A stretch of DNA of 64,000 nucleotides from Chitinophaga filiformis (GTDB lineage Bacteria; Bacteroidota; Bacteroidia; Chitinophagales; Chitinophagaceae), in the NCBI RefSeq assembly GCF_021646545.1, contig NZ_JAKIRP010000009.1, positions 186,001 to 250,000 on the forward strand, in the 5' to 3' direction. The notes beneath the pieces are model-generated. The model worked only from the letters and a program-made list of their open reading frames with translations, was not told the origin of the DNA and searched no databases. The position numbers were made by a program, and so were the translations under genes. Shown here piece after piece: positions 8,932-16,884 of this stretch (positions are counted from its first letter, which is position 1; every line of letters starts with the position of its first letter).

Positions 8932-9456
8932 ATGCGTTATTTATGTGGTTTAATATTGCTGATATTCTTAAGTAAGGATATTAGAGCACAGGTTAATTTG
9001 GGATGCAAATGCCACTATTCCTCTTCCTTTGATATCAAATCTTATAAATCGACTCTGGATAGTATTGTGAGAAATGTTAGAAAGGATAAAATGGATGTTA
9101 TTCGAGTGATAGGAAGCCGTGGCTTTGCGGCAGCAATGTTGACTGTTATCGTCACTAGAAATAATCTACATAAGGCTTATTGTTATAATTTTAGAACAAA
9201 AAAATATAAAATTGTTACCGATAAACGAACAAATACGTGGTTGAAATGTTTGGCTCAGGATAGTTCCTTTATATATACAGCAACGGCAGATCCTTTGGGA
9301 ATGCCTAGCCATGATTATAGCTATTTCATTTCATTTAATTACCCTTCTGTTGAATTGAAGGAGATATGTAATTCTGTATTCCTAAATAATATGGAGCGCC
9401 CATTCTCAACATGTTTAAAATCTTATATAACTTTTTTCGAAGAGGCAACTAAGTGA
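8932..9456 (+). CDS. Small secreted protein, candidate RHS immunity protein
   Basis: 174 residues that I cannot assign to a family. The N-terminus MRYLCGLILLIFLSKDIRAQ is a signal peptide. The mature part has four or five Cys (GCKCHYSS near the new N-terminus, then C near 84, 107, 142 and 156). It is distinctly AT-rich compared with flanking genes. It starts 10 bp after the collapsed RHS gene, the position where polymorphic-toxin immunity genes sit. A periplasmic location would suit protection against an exported toxin, but this is positional inference only. It could equally be an unrelated orphan. Confidence 0.5.
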   Translation: MRYLCGLILLIFLSKDIRAQVNLGCKCHYSSSFDIKSYKSTLDSIVRNVRKDKMDVIRVIGSRGFAAAMLTVIVTRNNLHKAYCYNFRTKKYKIVTDKRTNTWLKCLAQDSSFIYTATADPLGMPSHDYSYFISFNYPSVELKEICNSVFLNNMERPFSTCLKSYITFFEEATK

Positions 9457-9586
9457 TTGTTGTAACAGCGCTTACAAGTATTAAAAAAAGTAGTAGAAGA
9501 TCTTTTCGGTAATGAATTTAAGTACAATATTTACCCATTTCGAAATTGCCAATTATATGATAGTTTAACTATTTAATGCTAGTTTA

Positions 9587-9981
9587 ATGAACACCTTCAT
9601 TCTATTTTCGATGCTGTTTTTATTTCAGCCTCCCCACGGAAAAATATATACGCGGGAGGAGAGTACCTGTTCTTTTCCTATAATACAGCCATACAATGGG
9701 AATTGAAATTAGAGGAAGAGGGTACTTTTATTCTAACAACTAAGAAGAAGGACACTCGTTTCGATAAGACCACGATATTTAATTCTTTCGGTACCTGGGA
9801 AAATAAAAAGGATACTATTATACTCACGGCAGCTTCGCCGGTCACTAATGACTGTTACTTCAATGTTGTCAAATATATTGTGTCTGCACAAGGATCCATT
9901 TCCTTACATAGGCCGGAATACTTTAGTATCTGTTTGCCTGGAATCATGGCACCCGGGAATAGATTTACTATGAAGTTATAA
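9587..9981 (+). pseudogene. Small secreted protein split by a frameshift
   Basis: An ATG at 9587 opens a signal-peptide-like sequence MNTFILFSMLFLFQ that runs into a stop near 9705. The adjacent frame reads cleanly from about 9640 to 9981: KNIYAGGEYLFFSYN, IQWELKLEEEGTFIL, KWENKKDT-like and PEYFSICLPGIM. Joining the two across the C/A-rich stretch at about 9630-9645 gives a sensible approximately 130-residue exported protein. A one-base indel is the simplest explanation: a real mutation or a sequencing error. The alternative is that translation starts at an internal TTG (9703) without signal peptide. Function is unknown. Confidence 0.5.
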
Positions 9982-10032
9982 GGTGTCATATCCGAACACA
10001 GATGCCGGAGTCAATGAGCTTTCGAAAATAAA

Positions 10033-10064
10033 TTTTGATACCTACCTACAAGTAGGTATATTTG
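10033..10064 (+). promoter_or_regulatory. TetR promoter with embedded operator
   Basis: A -33 element TTTTG (10033-10037) and a -7 element TATATTTG (10057-10064, a TAnnTTTG match) are 19 bp apart. The spacer is almost filled by the palindrome TACCTAC-AA-GTAGGTA (10043-10058). The coding ATG at 10088 follows 23 bp later. A repressor bound here would block polymerase directly, so autorepression by the TetR protein is the likely mode. Confidence 0.75.
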
Positions 10065-10087
10065 CCTCATCAAAGCACACATTTACG

Positions 10088-10657
10088 ATGAACACGGCAC
10101 AAAACACCAAAGAAAGAATAATAGAACTTGGCAGGGATTATATGCAAAGGATTGGTTACCATTCCTTTAATTATAAGCAAATCTCTTTGGAGCTGAATAT
10201 CAAGAACGCTTCGATCCACCATTACTTTCCATCCAAGGAAGACCTTGGTCTGGCTGTAATAGAAAAAGACCGCCAGGATTTCATTTATCTCACGCAGAAG
10301 GTAAAGAAGGCGAAGGCTATGGATAAGCTGGAGGCCTTAATTGCCAGTTATCAATACTATTTTAAAGAGGGGAAAAAGCTTTGTGTGATCAGCACTTTCA
10401 GTAGTTCTTATAACGAGATTACGGAAAGAATGCAGCTGGCGGCATCACAATATGCCGAGCTGGTAGCAGCCTGGATCGTGGCTACCCTGAAAGAGGGACT
10501 GGCATCACATGAGTTTTCATTTAAGGAACCGGCAGAAGAACTGGCCAATGTATGGATGGCCATGATGCCCGGCGCCTTGCTGATAGGCCGTACAGGAGGA
10601 CAGGCAGCTTTTGACAAGGCTATTAATTCACTAAGACAAACAGTTAAATCTTCATAA
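10088..10657 (+). CDS. TetR/AcrR family transcriptional regulator
   Basis: 189 residues. The N-terminal HTH reads TKERIIELGRDYMQRIGYHSFNY...ISLELNIKNASIHHYFPSKEDLGLAVI, the classic TetR DNA-binding domain with the recognition helix about residues 35-50. The C-terminal all-helical domain (about 60-189) would bind an unknown effector and dimerise. I start at the ATG at 10088, since the TetR family begins close to the first helix and a promoter/operator lies immediately upstream; an in-frame opening extends to 9983 without a good start. Three related palindromes flank it (10042, 10684, 10745), two of them ahead of the SDR gene, so it probably represses both itself and that gene. Confidence 0.9.
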   Translation: MNTAQNTKERIIELGRDYMQRIGYHSFNYKQISLELNIKNASIHHYFPSKEDLGLAVIEKDRQDFIYLTQKVKKAKAMDKLEALIASYQYYFKEGKKLCVISTFSSSYNEITERMQLAASQYAELVAAWIVATLKEGLASHEFSFKEPAEELANVWMAMMPGALLIGRTGGQAAFDKAINSLRQTVKSS

Positions 10658-10683
10658 GGGAGATTTTTTTATGCCCGTACAAT

Positions 10684-10701
10684 CTACCTTCATGTAGGTA
10701 G
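10684..10701 (+). promoter_or_regulatory. Second TetR-type operator
   Basis: CTACCTTCATGTAGGTAG, an imperfect palindrome (8 of 9 positions) with the same CTACCT...GTAGGTA arms as the sites at 10042 and 10745. It lies between the TetR stop codon and its terminator, 61 bp upstream of the third copy. It may serve cooperative binding or looping. Confidence 0.65.
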
Positions 10702-10708
10702 TTGAGAT

Positions 10709-10730
10709 AGCCTTTCTAGAAGGCTTTTTT
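10709..10730 (+). terminator. Rho-independent terminator of the TetR gene
   Basis: AGCCTT / AAGGCT stem (10709-10714, 10720-10725) with TCTAG loop, followed by six T. It separates the TetR gene from the SDR gene, so the SDR gene needs its own promoter. Confidence 0.8.
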
Positions 10731-10738
10731 AAGAAGCA

Positions 10739-10771
10739 TTTTGCCTACCTGTGTGTAGGTAGATATTAAAG
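10739..10771 (+). promoter_or_regulatory. SDR gene promoter with embedded operator
   Basis: TTTTG (10739-10743) is followed by the operator CTACCTGTGTGTAGGTAG (10745-10762) and then a weak -7 candidate TATTAAAG (10764-10771), 20 bp from the -33 box. The layout copies that of the TetR promoter, which supports joint control of the two genes. Confidence 0.6.
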
Positions 10772-10808
10772 CAACAAAATCAATTATCAAACAAACAATT
10801 AATCAACA

Positions 10809-11696
10809 ATGAAACACATCATTCTGACTGGAAGCGCCAGTGGATTCGGCTTGAAAGCGGTAAAGACACTTGCATTACAAGGACATACCGTATACGCTAC
10901 TATGCGTAACGTAAAATGGTTATCTGGCGCGAATGCCACTGTAGCAAAGGAGTTAGAAGACTGGGCCAGGGAGAACAAAGTGAAAGTGGAAGTAGTAGAA
11001 ATGGACGTAACGAGCACCGTTTCCGTGAACAGCGCCATTGCTGAAATAGCGAAGAAATCAGGTGGCAGGATCGATGTACTGATCAATAATGCCGGTGTTA
11101 CTTATTATGGTTTGGGTGAAGCGCTGACCATTGAACAGACGGAACAAATGTACCAGGTAAACACCATCGGGCCCGAACGTACAATGAAGGCTGTATTGCC
11201 GTATATGCATGCGCAGAAAGAAGGGCTGATCATCAATGTGACCAGTGTGCAAAGCAGGAACCTGATCCCAAGTCTCAGTACTTACAACGGTACCAAAGCA
11301 GCATTGGATGCTGTTTCAGTAGGATACCACTATGAACTGAAATCTTCCGGTATCGATGTGGTGACTATCCAACCTGGCGCTTATCCGTCTACTGACATTA
11401 CCAATAAGAGTATGATTGGAAAAAATGAAGCTGTGCAGGCACAATATGGTGCTGATGCAATGGCTTTTAAACGTGCATTGCTGCAGTACTTTGTACCAAC
11501 GCCGGAAAGCCCTGATCCGCAGGAAGTAGCTGACGCTATGTTGAAACTCGTGGAACAACCTAAGGGCGAAAGACCACTGTGGACTATCGTTGGCGGCGGA
11601 CCAATGGCTGAAAAATTCCAGGCAATTAATCAGGATATAAAAGAGATCGTTGAGTTTAATATTGGCATTTTACTACAACTCTTTCCTGCTCAGTAA
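10809..11696 (+). CDS. SDR family NAD(P)-dependent oxidoreductase
   Basis: 295 residues of the classical short-chain dehydrogenase/reductase type. The nucleotide-binding motif TGSASGFG is at about 7-14, NNAG at about 95-98, the catalytic Ser in NVTSVQSR (about 141-147) and the Y-x-x-x-K pair in YNGTK (about 158-162). The C-terminal region after PGAYPSTD is the variable substrate pocket. The substrate cannot be read from sequence. It is under two copies of the TetR-type operator, suggesting induction by a small molecule that may be its substrate, for example a xenobiotic carbonyl compound. Confidence 0.88.
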   Translation: MKHIILTGSASGFGLKAVKTLALQGHTVYATMRNVKWLSGANATVAKELEDWARENKVKVEVVEMDVTSTVSVNSAIAEIAKKSGGRIDVLINNAGVTYYGLGEALTIEQTEQMYQVNTIGPERTMKAVLPYMHAQKEGLIINVTSVQSRNLIPSLSTYNGTKAALDAVSVGYHYELKSSGIDVVTIQPGAYPSTDITNKSMIGKNEAVQAQYGADAMAFKRALLQYFVPTPESPDPQEVADAMLKLVEQPKGERPLWTIVGGGPMAEKFQAINQDIKEIVEFNIGILLQLFPAQ

Positions 11697-11898
11697 AAAC
11701 ATTTTCAGAAGAGGAACTACGACAGTTTTTCCTTCGGGGAGCGCTCTTTTGAAAGATGCATCATCCTGGTTATACCCCCGATGAGCAGATCTTTTTAAAG
11801 ATAAATTGTCACGGTTTTATTGGGATAAGCGCACGTCCCGCAAAGTGAATTACTGAAGTTTTCCTTCCGGATAAGCAAGGACCATTAGAAGACCAAAA

Positions 11899-11935
11899 AG
11901 AAAAGCCCCTTCCATTTACGGAGAAGGGCTTTTCT
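11899..11935 (-). terminator. Bidirectional terminator
   Basis: AGAAAAGCCCcTTC / GAgAAGGGCTTTTCT stem around a short loop; the A-rich left side gives a T-run on the minus strand. It ends the minus-strand gene at 11956 and could also stop readthrough from the SDR gene. Confidence 0.75.
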
Positions 11936-11955
11936 GCCTGTAAAATAATATTGTT

Positions 11956-12564
11956 TTACTGTGGCGGAATCCCCAAAGCCTCCAGGTTCATTTGCGTTAC
12001 AAACTCAGACCTGAAAGTCGCGGCCTTACCGTTCTTCAATGCCTGTATCGCTTCCCGTTGTCTCGTTACTTCATGTTGATACAAAGGATGGCTTTCGACA
12101 TCTTCTTCAGACGGATAGGCATCATCGCCATGCTCTGTGCTAAACTGTGTGCTGATCAGGATATCCAGTGTATTCCTGATAATATCAGTAGTGTCCAGGG
12201 CAGCGCCTAATGGTTCTACTGCCAATCCGCAGATGGCCAGCCATACGCCGGTAGCCGCATTCTGTGCAGCAGACGCCAGCGTAGTACGCCAGGCGGATTC
12301 GAAGATGTCCATGAAGTTGTCGAGATCAGGGATCTGGTTCTTGGCGGCCTCCTCCAACTGATCAACAGTAGTATCTTTAAGCTGACCGGCTACAAGTAAC
12401 CAGGCCTTATCGAATATGTCTGACGTTATATTGATGTCTCCACCGAATTCTTTAGCGTAAATATTCCTGAAGGTTAGCCAGAGGGTTTCAGCACCTGCCA
12501 GGCTAAACCTGGAGACGTCATTCGGATTTAATTCGGAAAGTAGTTCTTCCAGATTTTCTATCAT
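11956..12564 (-). CDS. DUF416-like helical protein
   Basis: 202 residues, almost entirely predicted helix, no signal peptide or membrane segment. The order of features resembles DUF416 (E. coli YjaG type): a helix with FDKAWLLVAGQL, an acidic linker (PDLDNFMD), the AAQNAATGVWLAICGLAVEP helix, and the C-terminal EEDVESHPLYQHEVTRQREAIQAL segment, which is like the family's ENP...QEW...Q block. The family function is unknown. It lies 87 bp after the unknown gene at 12652 on the same strand, so the pair may form an operon read from the promoter at 13414-13444. Confidence 0.6.
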   Translation of the reverse strand: MIENLEELLSELNPNDVSRFSLAGAETLWLTFRNIYAKEFGGDINITSDIFDKAWLLVAGQLKDTTVDQLEEAAKNQIPDLDNFMDIFESAWRTTLASAAQNAATGVWLAICGLAVEPLGAALDTTDIIRNTLDILISTQFSTEHGDDAYPSEEDVESHPLYQHEVTRQREAIQALKNGKAATFRSEFVTQMNLEALGIPPQ

Positions 12565-12651
12565 GCGTTGTGTATGCTACCGGTTTGTAACTTCACTTGT
12601 CTGTCGCAAATACCAAACAGAGAAGATGACAGCAGCTGCAAGATAGCACTT

Positions 12652-13341
12652 TTATACACGCAGTTCCACTTCGAACGGTGTGCCAGGATTCAGGATAAAG
12701 AACTGTTCCTTCGCCAGCATTTTCGAGATCATCTCAAAAGGCAGTTGGACCGCCAGCCGGCCTTTGGGGATGTCACTTATGCCACTTTTCGCGATCATGT
12801 CCTGGTTGCTGAATAAGGGAAGGAACTCACCCGTATCCCTGACATAGGTCGCAAAGCTGAAGCGGTCAGTTGGTAGTTCATATTCATAAGCAAGTGCGAA
12901 GACTTTGGACGCTTTAAGCGTATCGATCAGCTCCTGTTTATACTTCTTTACATCAAACCACTGCTTCATTACCTTCTGCTGTAATAACGCTGAATTGTCT
13001 TTATGATAAAAAGGAGGATTGTGCTGACTGATGTATTCGAGCATGTCGCCGCTATGTGTGGGAGAAGCGTACTGAATGTCTGTATCGCTCATGTGGGCTG
13101 ATTTGATCGTCCAGGTGAGAGCTGAAATTGCTTCAGCCTCACCGTCATGGTCTACTGCCAGGAACAACTGATATTGCTTAACAGCGTTGTTGTATGCAAA
13201 GCCAAACCAGGCAGCGGTAATTTCCGGTTGAGAGCTGAAATAAGTTACCAGGTCATCTACAAAATTCTTCTCGCCCGTAGGCGATAGTGCAGGCATCGTA
13301 GCTGTTGCGGATTTCTTGCTGAAGCGATCAAATAGTTTCAT
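12652..13341 (-). CDS. Hypothetical protein, possibly SseB-like
   Basis: 229 residues, cytosolic, not confidently recognised. The centre (TAAWFGFAYNNAVKQYQLFLAVDHDGE) and the C-terminal part (LAVQLPFEMISKMLAKEQFFILNPGTPFEVEL) recall the SseB (enhanced serine sensitivity) domains, where a similar LNPG...F-x-x-E ending occurs; that link is weak. A strong Bacteroidota promoter lies 73 bp upstream. It precedes the DUF416-like gene on the same strand. Function unknown. Confidence 0.55.
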   Translation of the reverse strand: MKLFDRFSKKSATATMPALSPTGEKNFVDDLVTYFSSQPEITAAWFGFAYNNAVKQYQLFLAVDHDGEAEAISALTWTIKSAHMSDTDIQYASPTHSGDMLEYISQHNPPFYHKDNSALLQQKVMKQWFDVKKYKQELIDTLKASKVFALAYEYELPTDRFSFATYVRDTGEFLPLFSNQDMIAKSGISDIPKGRLAVQLPFEMISKMLAKEQFFILNPGTPFEVELRV

Positions 13342-13413
13342 AGGACGTAATACGGCTTTTAGAATAGTTCGCCGGCATCATGCCAGCAGTCATAGGATCG
13401 AACACTTGCATGA

Positions 13414-13444
13414 CAAATATAATATTTTTATATGTATTAACAAA
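13414..13444 (-). promoter_or_regulatory. Bacteroidota-type promoter
   Basis: On the minus strand, -33 TTTG (13441-13444) and -7 TATATTTG (13414-13421) are separated by 19 bp. It drives the gene ending at 12652. It overlaps the 3' end region of the AraC gene at 13448. Confidence 0.75.
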
Positions 13445-13447
13445 CGG

Positions 13448-14281
13448 CTATTTGTCTCTGTATTCAGATGGATTTATACCGTGATGGGTATTGAAAAACT
13501 TATTGAAGTGACTAAGGTCGGTAAAGCCCAGTTCTTCACTGATCTCCTTTAAGGATAAGGAGCTGTACTTCAGCCTGTTTTCAATAATATGGAGCTTGTA
13601 TTGGTGGATATAATCACGTAATGAAACCTGCATTTGCTCCCTGAAAAAGGCGCCTAAATGTTTCTTTGAAAAACCAAATAAGTCAGCCAGATGTTCCTGC
13701 TTCGTATAGGCTGTATCGTAGACATGCTGGTGGATATAATGTACGATCTGTGTGATCTTTTCCTGTTGCTTTACTGACGCTTCCTTCGGCTCATGCATAT
13801 TACGCCGGATGATGGACATAACAGACTGCAGCAGGAAGAAAATAGTCTCACTCGTTTCATTGGCCTTCTCCTGCCATTCCGCTACCAGTAGGCGGAGCAG
13901 GGCGTCGATTTTACCAGCATCCGCAGCAGATCTTAGAATAGGCAGCTGTTGCCGGCGACTACACACCAGCAGTTCATCCATATGCCGGTTCCAGTGATGC
14001 TCAGGCGGTAGATGACCTACCTGTGCGATATAGGCGCTGGTGAACTTGATAAAGGTAAATGTAGTGGGCGTGTCTATCTCAAAACTGTGGTAGTCTGCCG
14101 GATGAAGCAAGAAGGCAGCCCCGCCGCTGTAAGGATATTTTATGCCGGACAAACAGTGAAAACCGCTGCCCTGGTGAATAAAGATCAGCTCAAAATGATT
14201 GTGGTTATGCAAGGGATGTGGCCACTCTGCACAGGTGAAATGGGAAACCTTTAAAAATTCATGTTGAACATATCGCTGCAT
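13448..14281 (-). CDS. AraC family transcriptional regulator (cupin + HTH)
   Basis: 277 residues from the ATG at 14281; another ATG at 14311 would add ten residues of no obvious value. The N-terminal cupin-like sensor (about 1-130) has the metal-site-like HPLHNHNHFELIFIHQGSGFH. The C-terminal AraC domain (about 175-277) has two HTH motifs, EHLADLFGFSKKHLGAFFREQM and LSLKEISEELGFTDLSHFNKFF, ending NPSEYRDK. It is divergent from the reductase gene at 14367 with only 85 bp between starts and probably controls it, sensing a sugar or other small ligand. Confidence 0.9.
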   Translation of the reverse strand: MQRYVQHEFLKVSHFTCAEWPHPLHNHNHFELIFIHQGSGFHCLSGIKYPYSGGAAFLLHPADYHSFEIDTPTTFTFIKFTSAYIAQVGHLPPEHHWNRHMDELLVCSRRQQLPILRSAADAGKIDALLRLLVAEWQEKANETSETIFFLLQSVMSIIRRNMHEPKEASVKQQEKITQIVHYIHQHVYDTAYTKQEHLADLFGFSKKHLGAFFREQMQVSLRDYIHQYKLHIIENRLKYSSLSLKEISEELGFTDLSHFNKFFNTHHGINPSEYRDK

Positions 14282-14340
14282 ATGACGCAAAATACAAATA
14301 ATCCCTGCCAATGTACAAATGCCAGGCTAGCCGGTACAGG

Positions 14341-14348
14341 TAATTTTG
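14341..14348 (+). promoter_or_regulatory. -7 box TAATTTTG
   Basis: Exact TAnnTTTG match 18 bp before the ATG at 14367, giving a leader of about 14 nt. No clear -33 TTTG was found at the expected distance; the divergent AraC protein may act as an activator. Confidence 0.6.
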
Positions 14349-14366
14349 AGGCATAAAATCGACTGT

Positions 14367-15425
14367 ATGAATGGACAACGTAAAGTAGCACTCATCGCCG
14401 GGGCACAAGGCGTAATAGGAAGGAACCTGGCAGCACACCTGGCTACACTGGAAGACTGGGAGATTATCGGATTGTCAAGAAGAGGAGGGAAGGCGGAGGG
14501 GCGTATACGATATATCGCGGTAGACCTGCAGGACAGGGAAGATACCTTTAACAAGCTGCATGATCTCACGGACATCACCCACATTTTCTATGCGGCCTAT
14601 GTAGATGCCCCTACCTGGGCGGAACTGGTGCCACCTAATCTGGCTATGCTGAAAAACCTGGTGGGGGTCGTGGAACCCGTATCAAGGGACCTGCAGCATA
14701 TCAGCCTGATGCAGGGATATAAAGTCTATGGCGCTCACCTGGGGCCTTTCAAAACGCCTGCGAGAGAATCAGACGCAGGACATATGCCGCCCGAATTCAA
14801 TGTAGATCAGCAGGAATTCCTGGAACAGCAGCAGGCTGGCAAACGGTGGACCTGGTCGGCATTACGCCCCTCGGTAGTAGGTGGATTCGCGTTGGGGAAT
14901 CCGATGAACCTGGCCCTGGCAATTGCCGTGTATGCGGTTATCTCGAAGGAACTGGGCCTGCCGCTCCGCTTTCCTGGTAAACCGGGCGCCTATGACAAAT
15001 TGCTGGAGATGACTGATGCCGGTCTGCTGGCTAAGGCTACTACCTGGGCTGCAACGGCAGAAAAGGGGGCAAATGAGGCGTTTAACATCGTGAATGGAGA
15101 CTTGTTCCGCTGGAACGAGATGTGGCCGGAAATAGCCTCTTATTTCGATTTAGCCGTAGCTCCTCCGTTACCAATGTCGCTGGAGGTGATTATGGCCGAT
15201 AAAGCCCCTTTATGGGAAAAAATAAAGCAGAAATACGGGCTGGCGGATATCAGCTATGAGGAGCTGTCCTCCTGGCGCTTTGCCGACTTCGTGTTCAGCT
15301 GGGACTATGATATGTTTGCTGATGGTTCCAAAGCACGGAGGGCCGGCTTCCATGAGTATGTGGAGACAAAGGAAATGTTCTTCCGGATCTTTGATGATTT
15401 CAGAGAACGTGGCATCATTCCTTAA
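14367..15425 (+). CDS. PRISE-type SDR reductase (progesterone 5-beta-reductase/iridoid synthase-like)
   Basis: 352 residues. The nucleotide-binding loop GAQGVIGRN (about 12-20), AAYVDAP with W (about 77-84) and the SLMQGYKVYGAH motif with the conserved Lys, followed by the distal Tyr region (RPSVVGGFALGNPMN), place it in the PRISE branch of extended SDRs, which reduce enones using NADPH. The C-terminal half (VNGDLFRWNEMWPEIASYF) is typical of the same group. The start is the ATG at 14367 because the promoter -7 box lies at 14341-14348. It is divergent from an AraC regulator and followed 25 bp later by a second AraC gene, so it is likely part of a small-molecule modification module. Confidence 0.85.
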   Translation: MNGQRKVALIAGAQGVIGRNLAAHLATLEDWEIIGLSRRGGKAEGRIRYIAVDLQDREDTFNKLHDLTDITHIFYAAYVDAPTWAELVPPNLAMLKNLVGVVEPVSRDLQHISLMQGYKVYGAHLGPFKTPARESDAGHMPPEFNVDQQEFLEQQQAGKRWTWSALRPSVVGGFALGNPMNLALAIAVYAVISKELGLPLRFPGKPGAYDKLLEMTDAGLLAKATTWAATAEKGANEAFNIVNGDLFRWNEMWPEIASYFDLAVAPPLPMSLEVIMADKAPLWEKIKQKYGLADISYEELSSWRFADFVFSWDYDMFADGSKARRAGFHEYVETKEMFFRIFDDFRERGIIP

Positions 15426-15450
15426 GTGTTTTTTCGTGATCTTTGCGGGA

Positions 15451-16353
15451 ATGCAAGTCATCAATCTTCCTCAGGACCTGAATCCGGCGCAATACCGCGA
15501 AGAGGACCACATCCTCATCAGGCCTTTTACTTCCCTTTGTAAGACGAAAAAGAACAGGGTCATCCTGCACAGGAATATGATCCACCTGTTGATCGAAGGT
15601 CGTAAGACCGTTATTTACGGCGGACAATCCACCACGGTCAATGACGATGGGTTCCTTTTCCTGGCCGCAGGGAGCTGCCTGACCACCAGCGTATTGTCAG
15701 ATAAAGGCGACTACCAGGCTATCCTGCTCTATTTCAGCGATCATGCACTATTGGATTTCTATATGAAGTATGATCGCCTGGTACAGCAGCACCGGCAGGG
15801 GAAACAACTAGAGGAGGCATCGTTCATTACTTTTGAGAAAGATGTTTTTCTGCGCAACTATATCGAGTCCCTGCGACTGATGCTGCAACTGGGTCAGCCC
15901 TTGCCACAGGAGGTCTGCATACTGAAATTCGAAGAGCTGATGTTTTACCTCTTACAAACGGACCCGGATGCCCTGCTGCAGTTTAAAGTGAATAGTACTG
16001 GCAGTACACAGGATTTCGAGATCCGGAAAGCGGTAGAAGGCAACATTACCCGCCCTGTGACTGTGGAGGAACTGGCTTTTCTGTGTAGTATGAGCCTGTC
16101 TACTTTTAAACGCCGTTTTACAAAGATCTACGGCACATCTCCCCAGCGATGGCTGCTGGAGCAGAAGATGCAGGTAGCGGCCCGTCTGCTGTTGGACCCG
16201 CAGACCAAACCTGGCGATGTATATGACAAGGTGGGATATGAAAGCCATTCCAGCTTCACAAAATCATTCCGGCAGGTGTTTGGTGTGACGCCCTCGGCAT
16301 ATCAGGAACAAAATATGAACGTCCAGGCACAAAGGCTGAACGCGCAGGACTAA
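15451..16353 (+). CDS. AraC family transcriptional regulator
   Basis: 300 residues from the ATG at 15451; the frame is open further upstream but overlaps the reductase gene, and the family starts here. The N-terminal sensor (about 1-170) has the FLFLAAGSCLTTS segment typical of AraC_binding_2/ExsA-like proteins (the YpdC-type group). The C-terminal HTH pair is VTVEELAFLCSMSLSTFKRRFTKIYG (about 210-236) and GDVYDKVGYESHSSFTKSFRQVFGVTPSAYQ. It is sandwiched between the reductase and the SnoaL gene, and may regulate either. Confidence 0.88.
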   Translation: MQVINLPQDLNPAQYREEDHILIRPFTSLCKTKKNRVILHRNMIHLLIEGRKTVIYGGQSTTVNDDGFLFLAAGSCLTTSVLSDKGDYQAILLYFSDHALLDFYMKYDRLVQQHRQGKQLEEASFITFEKDVFLRNYIESLRLMLQLGQPLPQEVCILKFEELMFYLLQTDPDALLQFKVNSTGSTQDFEIRKAVEGNITRPVTVEELAFLCSMSLSTFKRRFTKIYGTSPQRWLLEQKMQVAARLLLDPQTKPGDVYDKVGYESHSSFTKSFRQVFGVTPSAYQEQNMNVQAQRLNAQD

Positions 16354-16374
16354 CATGTACCTTATAGTGCTGCC

Positions 16375-16382
16375 TAATTTTG
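16375..16382 (+). promoter_or_regulatory. -7 box TAATTTTG
   Basis: Exact TAnnTTTG match 20 bp before the ATG of the SnoaL-like gene. It is the same octamer as at 14341-14348 ahead of the reductase, so the two genes may share control. Confidence 0.6.
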
Positions 16383-16401
16383 CTGTATAAAATCACAGAT
16401 C

Positions 16402-16836
16402 ATGACAGCAACAATTGAACAGAACAAGGCCATCGTAAGACGTTTTAACAAAGAGATCATTGAGGAAGGTAACCCGCAAAGCTTCCAGGAAATAGTAGAT
16501 ACAGCATTCATCAATCATACCGCTGCTAAAGGCATAGACAAAGGGCCTGCGGGTTTGATATATACTTTTGAACACATCCTGCGGCCTGCATTCTCTGATC
16601 TGAAAGTAACCATTTATGAGCAGGTGGGGGAAGGTGATAAGGTGACCACCCGGAAAATGATCAGCGGCATACATACCGGCGCTTTTTTGGGCATACCAGC
16701 TACACATCAGCCTGTAAATATCCAGGTAATGGATATGGTTACTATAAAGGACGGAAAGTACTATGAACACTGGGGGGTCAACACTATGATGGCACTGGCG
16801 GCAGAATTAAAAGCACTACATGCAGACAGTAAATAG
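16402..16836 (+). CDS. SnoaL-like ester cyclase/polyketide cyclase family protein
   Basis: 144 residues with the SnoaL/NTF2-like alpha+beta barrel pattern: helix NKAIVRRFNKEIIEEGN, INHTA, FEHILRPAFSDLKVTIYEQVGEGDKVTTRKMISGIHTGAFLGIPATHQPV, and the terminal strand GKYYEHWGVNTMMAL. The VTTRK...G-x-H-x-G-x-F block is the usual core of ester cyclase members, which catalyse intramolecular aldol or isomerase-like reactions or simply bind ligands. No signal peptide. It follows the second AraC gene and has its own promoter box. Confidence 0.85.
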   Translation: MTATIEQNKAIVRRFNKEIIEEGNPQSFQEIVDTAFINHTAAKGIDKGPAGLIYTFEHILRPAFSDLKVTIYEQVGEGDKVTTRKMISGIHTGAFLGIPATHQPVNIQVMDMVTIKDGKYYEHWGVNTMMALAAELKALHADSK

Positions 16837-16884
16837 GACTTAAAGTATTTCTTTCAACAGCTGTGCTTTTTACGTAAAATTCCT

